The notes below the pieces were generated by a model. That model did no database searches and was not told the DNA's origin. It was given only the letters and a program-made list of their open reading frames with translations. The position numbers were made by a program, and so were the translations under genes. Shown here piece after piece: positions 45,266 through 48,307 of a DNA stretch of 48,307 nt. Every line of letters starts with the position of its first letter. Position 1 is the first letter of the stretch. The stretch is from Bacteroidales bacterium (lineage in GTDB: Bacteria > Bacteroidota > Bacteroidia > Bacteroidales > P3): positions 1-48,307 of the forward strand of contig JAFSOU010000101.1 in the NCBI GenBank assembly GCA_017443265.1, in the 5' to 3' direction.

Positions 45266-46729
45266 ATGAAAAACGGTTTCGACAATGACAAGTATCTGCG
45301 GATACAATCCGAACACATCAAAGAAAGAATCGGCAAGTTCGGAAACAAACTTTACCTCGAATTTGGTGGAAAACTTTTCGACGACTACCACGCCAGCCGC
45401 GTGTTGCCCGGCTTTGAGCCCGACAGCAAGCTGAAAATGCTTACACAGCTCAAGGACGATGCCGAGATAGTCATCGTTATCAGCGCCATGGACATCGAAA
45501 AAAACAAAGTGCGCGCCGACCTCGGCATCACCTACGACGAAGACGTGCTCCGCCTGCGCGACGCATTCATGCAGCGCGGACTGCTTGTAAACTCGGTGGT
45601 GATAACCCACTACACCGGCCAGCCTGCAGCATCGGCTTACCGCCAACGCCTCGAGCGCCTAGGTATTAAAGTTTACTACCACCACCTTATCGAAGGCTAT
45701 CCCGCCAATGTGGAACTCATCGCCTCCGACGAAGGCTTCGGCAAAAACGACTACATCGAAACCACACGTCCGCTGGTGATAATCACCGCCCCCGGCCCCG
45801 GCAGCGGCAAAATGGCCACCTGTCTCAGCCAACTGTATCAGGAAAACCGCCGCGGCATTAAAGCCGGATATGCCAAATTCGAGACATTCCCAATCTGGAG
45901 CATACCACTGAAACACCCCGTCAACATCGCCTACGAGGCAGCCACCGCCGACCTCAACGACGTGAACATGATAGACCCATTCCATCTGGAAGCCTACGGC
46001 AAAACAGCAGTAAACTACAACCGCGACATCGAGATTTTCCCCGTGCTCAACGCCCTGTTCGAAGGCATCTACGGCGAAAACCCCTACAAATCGCCCACCG
46101 ACATGGGTGTGAACATGGCCGGTTTCTGCATCGCCGACGACGAAGTGTGCTGCCAAGCCTCCAAAGACGAGATAATACGACGCTACTACACAGCCCTGTG
46201 CGACTACGCCTGCGGCAAATCCAGCGAAAGCGAGATAAACAAAATAGCCCTGCTGATGAAACAGGCCAACATCACCACCGATTTCCGTCGCACCACCGTG
46301 GCCGCCAAACAGCGCCGCGACCAGGAAGGAGTGCCCGCCGCAGCCATAGAGCTCTCCGACGGCACCATCATCACAGCCAAAACCAGCGAACTACTCGGAC
46401 CCTGTGCCGCACTGCTGCTCAACGCCCTGAAACACCTGGCAGGCATCAGCCACGATGTTAAACTCATATCGCAAAAAATGATAGAACCCATACAGCACAC
46501 CAAGGTAAGCATGCTGCACGGCAAAAACCCGCGCCTGCACACCGACGAAGTGCTGGTAACCCTCTCGATTTTGAGCCTCCTCGACGACAACTGCCGCCGC
46601 GCCCTCGACAGCCTATCGCTGCTCGACGGATGCCAGGCACATATCACCGTGATGACCAGCGAAGTGGACCGCAAGATTTTCAAAAAACTCGGCATCGGCC
46701 TCACCTCCGAACCAGTAAGGAAAGGGTAA
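45266..46729 (+). CDS. DUF1846 domain protein
   Basis: A 487-residue cytoplasmic protein of the DUF1846 family. It is recognised by the start FDNDKYLRIQSEHIKERI and the block KLYLEFGGKLFDDYHASRVLPGF. Further blocks are VITAPGPGSGKMATCLSQLY, a P-loop-like nucleotide-binding stretch (GPGSGK), and FPIWSIPLKHPVNIAYEAATADL. Length (about 490-500) is that of the family. The activity is not established; a nucleotide-binding role is an inference from the GPGSGK loop. It has its own perfect promoter and lies 6 bases before a rhodanese-metallo-hydrolase gene. Confidence 0.92.
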   Translation: MKNGFDNDKYLRIQSEHIKERIGKFGNKLYLEFGGKLFDDYHASRVLPGFEPDSKLKMLTQLKDDAEIVIVISAMDIEKNKVRADLGITYDEDVLRLRDAFMQRGLLVNSVVITHYTGQPAASAYRQRLERLGIKVYYHHLIEGYPANVELIASDEGFGKNDYIETTRPLVIITAPGPGSGKMATCLSQLYQENRRGIKAGYAKFETFPIWSIPLKHPVNIAYEAATADLNDVNMIDPFHLEAYGKTAVNYNRDIEIFPVLNALFEGIYGENPYKSPTDMGVNMAGFCIADDEVCCQASKDEIIRRYYTALCDYACGKSSESEINKIALLMKQANITTDFRRTTVAAKQRRDQEGVPAAAIELSDGTIITAKTSELLGPCAALLLNALKHLAGISHDVKLISQKMIEPIQHTKVSMLHGKNPRLHTDEVLVTLSILSLLDDNCRRALDSLSLLDGCQAHITVMTSEVDRKIFKKLGIGLTSEPVRKG

Positions 46730-46735
46730 AAAAAT

Positions 46736-47842
46736 ATGATTAGCAAAGCCACAAAACTTTTATTACTTACATTTTCGGCATTAGCCACTTGTTGCGGAAA
46801 TGCAAATAGCATTCAGAAACCGATAACAAGCATAGGCGTAGAGGATTTCGAATATATTTCGGCACTACCAGATGTGCGACTGATTGATGTACGGACTCCA
46901 AAAGAGTATGCCGAAGGACATCTTGCTGGAGCTGAAAATATCGACGTAAAAGCTACCGATTTTGCAGAACGCATCAAGGACATCAAAGGCACCGTGGCCG
47001 TTTATTGCCGTAGCGGCAAGCGCAGTCTCAACGCAGCAAAACAACTTGCCGATCTGGGATGCAAAGTGTACGACCTCACAGGCGGCATACTTGCATGGCA
47101 AAAGGCAGGAAAACCGACAACAAAAGTTGAGACAGACGTCTTCACCACCAAGAGCGGGAAACTTGTGAAAATCCACGCACTGATGCATTCCAGCATACGT
47201 ATCGAGTATGAGGGATACCAATCTAAGAAATACGAAATAGTAATAGACCCCTGTGCAAATCTGAATGGCCGCAAGGTGGATTACTCCTCTATGCCGAAAG
47301 CTTTCGTCATACTCGTCACCCACGAACATTTCGACCACTACGACCCTACTACAATCGGCCGTCTATCCAATGAAGGTACATATCTGTTTATGAATCCACG
47401 TTGTGTGGAACTTTACGGAAATGGCAGTGCATTGAAAAACGGCGACAAGACGCAACCGGCCGACGATGTGCTTAATACCGGTTTTGAGAGCATACCTATC
47501 GACATACATATCGAAGCCGTTCCGGCCTACAATACCACCGAAGGCCGCCAGCAGTTCCACCCCAAGGGTCGCGACAATGGCTACATACTCACCCTCGACA
47601 GTCTGCGTATCTACATAGCCGGCGACACCGAAGATATTCCAGAGATGGCAGACCTAAAGGATATCGACATAGCGTTCCTGCCCTGCAACCAGCCTTACAC
47701 CATGACTCCCGAACAGCTCGTCAATGCCGCAAAAATCATTAAGCCCAAGGTCCTCTTCCCCTACCATTACGGCGAAACCGATATCTCAGGCATTCCAGCA
47801 CAACTTCCAAACATCGATGTACGTATTCGTCACTACGAATAA
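46736..47842 (+). CDS. Rhodanese and metallo-beta-lactamase-fold (UlaG-like) fusion lipoprotein
   Basis: A 368-residue protein. A lipoprotein-type signal (MISKATKLLLLTFSALATCC) is followed by a rhodanese domain (about 33-125; DVRTPKEYAEGHLAGAENID, active-site loop CRSGKRS with C91). Then comes a UlaG-like MBL domain (about 135-368) with the metal motif HEHFDH (196-201), later histidines and the aspartate of IAGDTED, and a final PYHYGETD. The order rhodanese-MBL is the reverse of the MBL-rhodanese persulfide dioxygenases. A role in sulfur or envelope metabolism is only a guess. It is probably co-transcribed with the DUF1846 gene. Confidence 0.9.
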   Translation: MISKATKLLLLTFSALATCCGNANSIQKPITSIGVEDFEYISALPDVRLIDVRTPKEYAEGHLAGAENIDVKATDFAERIKDIKGTVAVYCRSGKRSLNAAKQLADLGCKVYDLTGGILAWQKAGKPTTKVETDVFTTKSGKLVKIHALMHSSIRIEYEGYQSKKYEIVIDPCANLNGRKVDYSSMPKAFVILVTHEHFDHYDPTTIGRLSNEGTYLFMNPRCVELYGNGSALKNGDKTQPADDVLNTGFESIPIDIHIEAVPAYNTTEGRQQFHPKGRDNGYILTLDSLRIYIAGDTEDIPEMADLKDIDIAFLPCNQPYTMTPEQLVNAAKIIKPKVLFPYHYGETDISGIPAQLPNIDVRIRHYE

Positions 47843-47869
47843 GCAGTTACAATATGGCATAAAATACAA

Positions 47870-47897
47870 AAGGGAGTCTCTAAGGGACTCCCTTATT
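47870..47897 (+). terminator. Intrinsic terminator after the rhodanese-MBL gene
   Basis: A 9-bp stem, AAGGGAGTC (47870-47878) with GACTCCCTT (47886-47894), is followed by a modest T/A tract. Confidence 0.75.
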
Positions 47898-48017
47898 TTA
47901 TTTTGTTTCGTTGCTCGACGTTTTTGCTGAAGTTGAGAGGTTGTGTTTTCGTTGCGCAGAGGCAATAATTTCAATGTGTTGACGTTAATGATAGTGAAAA
48001 AAGAAAACTATGACAAA

Positions 48018-48185
48018 ATGAAAAAAGTATTTTTGAGTTTCCTTATAGTGCTCGGCATCTGTTTGTTCGCTGGCTGCAAAAGCGGCGTCAGTAACGAGAA
48101 TATTAACGACAGCACTATTGCCGAAAACCGCATTTATGACATTATAGCCAAAGGCGATACATTGTTAATCATTGGTGTCCGATAA
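48018..48185 (+). CDS. Very small lipoprotein
   Basis: A 55-residue frame with a convincing lipoprotein signal: MKKVFLSFLIVLGICLFAGC puts the lipobox LFAGC at residues 16-20. The mature part has only 35 residues (KSGVSNENINDSTIAENRIY and a strand DTLLIIGVR). The longer frame starting at 47943 lacks a signal at its N-terminus. Either a genuine minimal lipoprotein or the truncated first part of a longer gene; no in-frame continuation was found after the stop at 48183. A hairpin follows 28 bases later. Confidence 0.6.
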   Translation: MKKVFLSFLIVLGICLFAGCKSGVSNENINDSTIAENRIYDIIAKGDTLLIIGVR

Positions 48186-48212
48186 AAGTTTTTGAAAAAG
48201 TTGAAAAAAAGT

Positions 48213-48243
48213 AGGGCTGACGATATAAGATGTCAGCCCTTTG
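48213..48243 (+). terminator. Intrinsic terminator-like hairpin after the small lipoprotein gene
   Basis: A perfect 9-bp stem, AGGGCTGAC (48213-48221) with GTCAGCCCT (48232-48240), is followed by TTGGTTT. The T-tract is interrupted. Confidence 0.65.
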
Positions 48244-48246
48244 GTT

Positions 48247-48254
48247 TATCTTTG
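48247..48254 (+). promoter_or_regulatory. Promoter -7 box of the last, partial gene
   Basis: TATCTTTG followed by C, 28 bases before an ATG at 48283. Confidence 0.5.
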
Positions 48255-48282
48255 CAGTTACGACAAAACAAAGTTTAAACCA

Positions 48283-48307
48283 ATGAGCAAAGATACACAT
48301 TTTATCG
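48283..48307 (+). CDS. First codons of a gene cut by the window edge
   Basis: Eight codons, MSKDTHFI, follow a -7 box and a leader of normal length. The start is reminiscent of IS4-type (DUF4372) transposases of Bacteroidota, but eight residues are too few to decide. Confidence 0.4.

Overview
The window is chromosomal DNA from a member of the Bacteroidota, most likely order Bacteroidales. The evidence is a type IX secretion (type B / CHU_C-like) C-terminal sorting domain at the left end, the fused lpxC-fabZ gene followed by lpxA, and many promoters of the phylum's TTTG-N19/20-TAnnTTTG type at gene starts. Several of these have exactly 19 bases between the boxes. Other Bacteroidota hallmarks are DUF4294, PII-like and DUF4143 proteins. 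No rRNA, tRNA or CRISPR array was seen.

Layout from left to right. Bases 1-4143 hold the tail of a T9SS-exported protein and, convergent with it, a minus-strand HAD phosphatase / M16 peptidase / rsgA operon preceded by a membrane LytTR regulator. Bases 4478-5845 encode a membrane-anchored glycerol-phosphate-type acyltransferase. Bases 5846-9403 form an accessory island. It holds a structured RNA element, two overlapping AT-rich orphan genes, and an AAA ATPase gene flanked by 189-bp near-identical direct repeats. Bases 9404-18782 carry htpG, three tandem small DUF4190-like membrane proteins plus a DUF2752 protein, an ettA operon, priA and a META-domain lipoprotein. Bases 19120-20814 encode a short-chain fatty acid transporter and an SMR pump. 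Bases 21068-28158 are a tripartite RND efflux operon (TetR, TolC, adaptor, pump, PII-like protein) with a four-helix-bundle gene inserted in it. Bases 28159-31650 are a second accessory island with a second copy of the RNA element, a WG-repeat lipoprotein and a DUF4143 ATPase. Bases 31660-42444 are mainly housekeeping: prfB with a programmed frameshift, purD, guaA, a LysM/coiled-coil/periplasmic-binding protein, lpxC-fabZ, lpxA, a DUF4294 protein and an NlpC/P60 peptidase. Bases 42486-48307 hold a large duplicated exported protein, a DUF1846 protein, a rhodanese-metallo-hydrolase fusion, a tiny lipoprotein and the first codons of one more gene.

The strongest candidate for something undescribed is the pair of RNA elements at about 6310-6500 and 28422-28605. 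Both start just downstream of a Bacteroidota promoter. Both fold into the same architecture: a closing helix, a long two-part helix and a hairpin with a UU/GG internal loop. At least four base pairs in the long helix differ between the copies yet stay paired. Each RNA lies directly upstream of AT-rich orphan genes with no second promoter visible, and each locus also contains an orphan P-loop ATPase. This looks like a reusable RNA-leader-plus-cargo cassette, or a standalone ncRNA with an adjacent hotspot. Its function cannot be read from the sequence.
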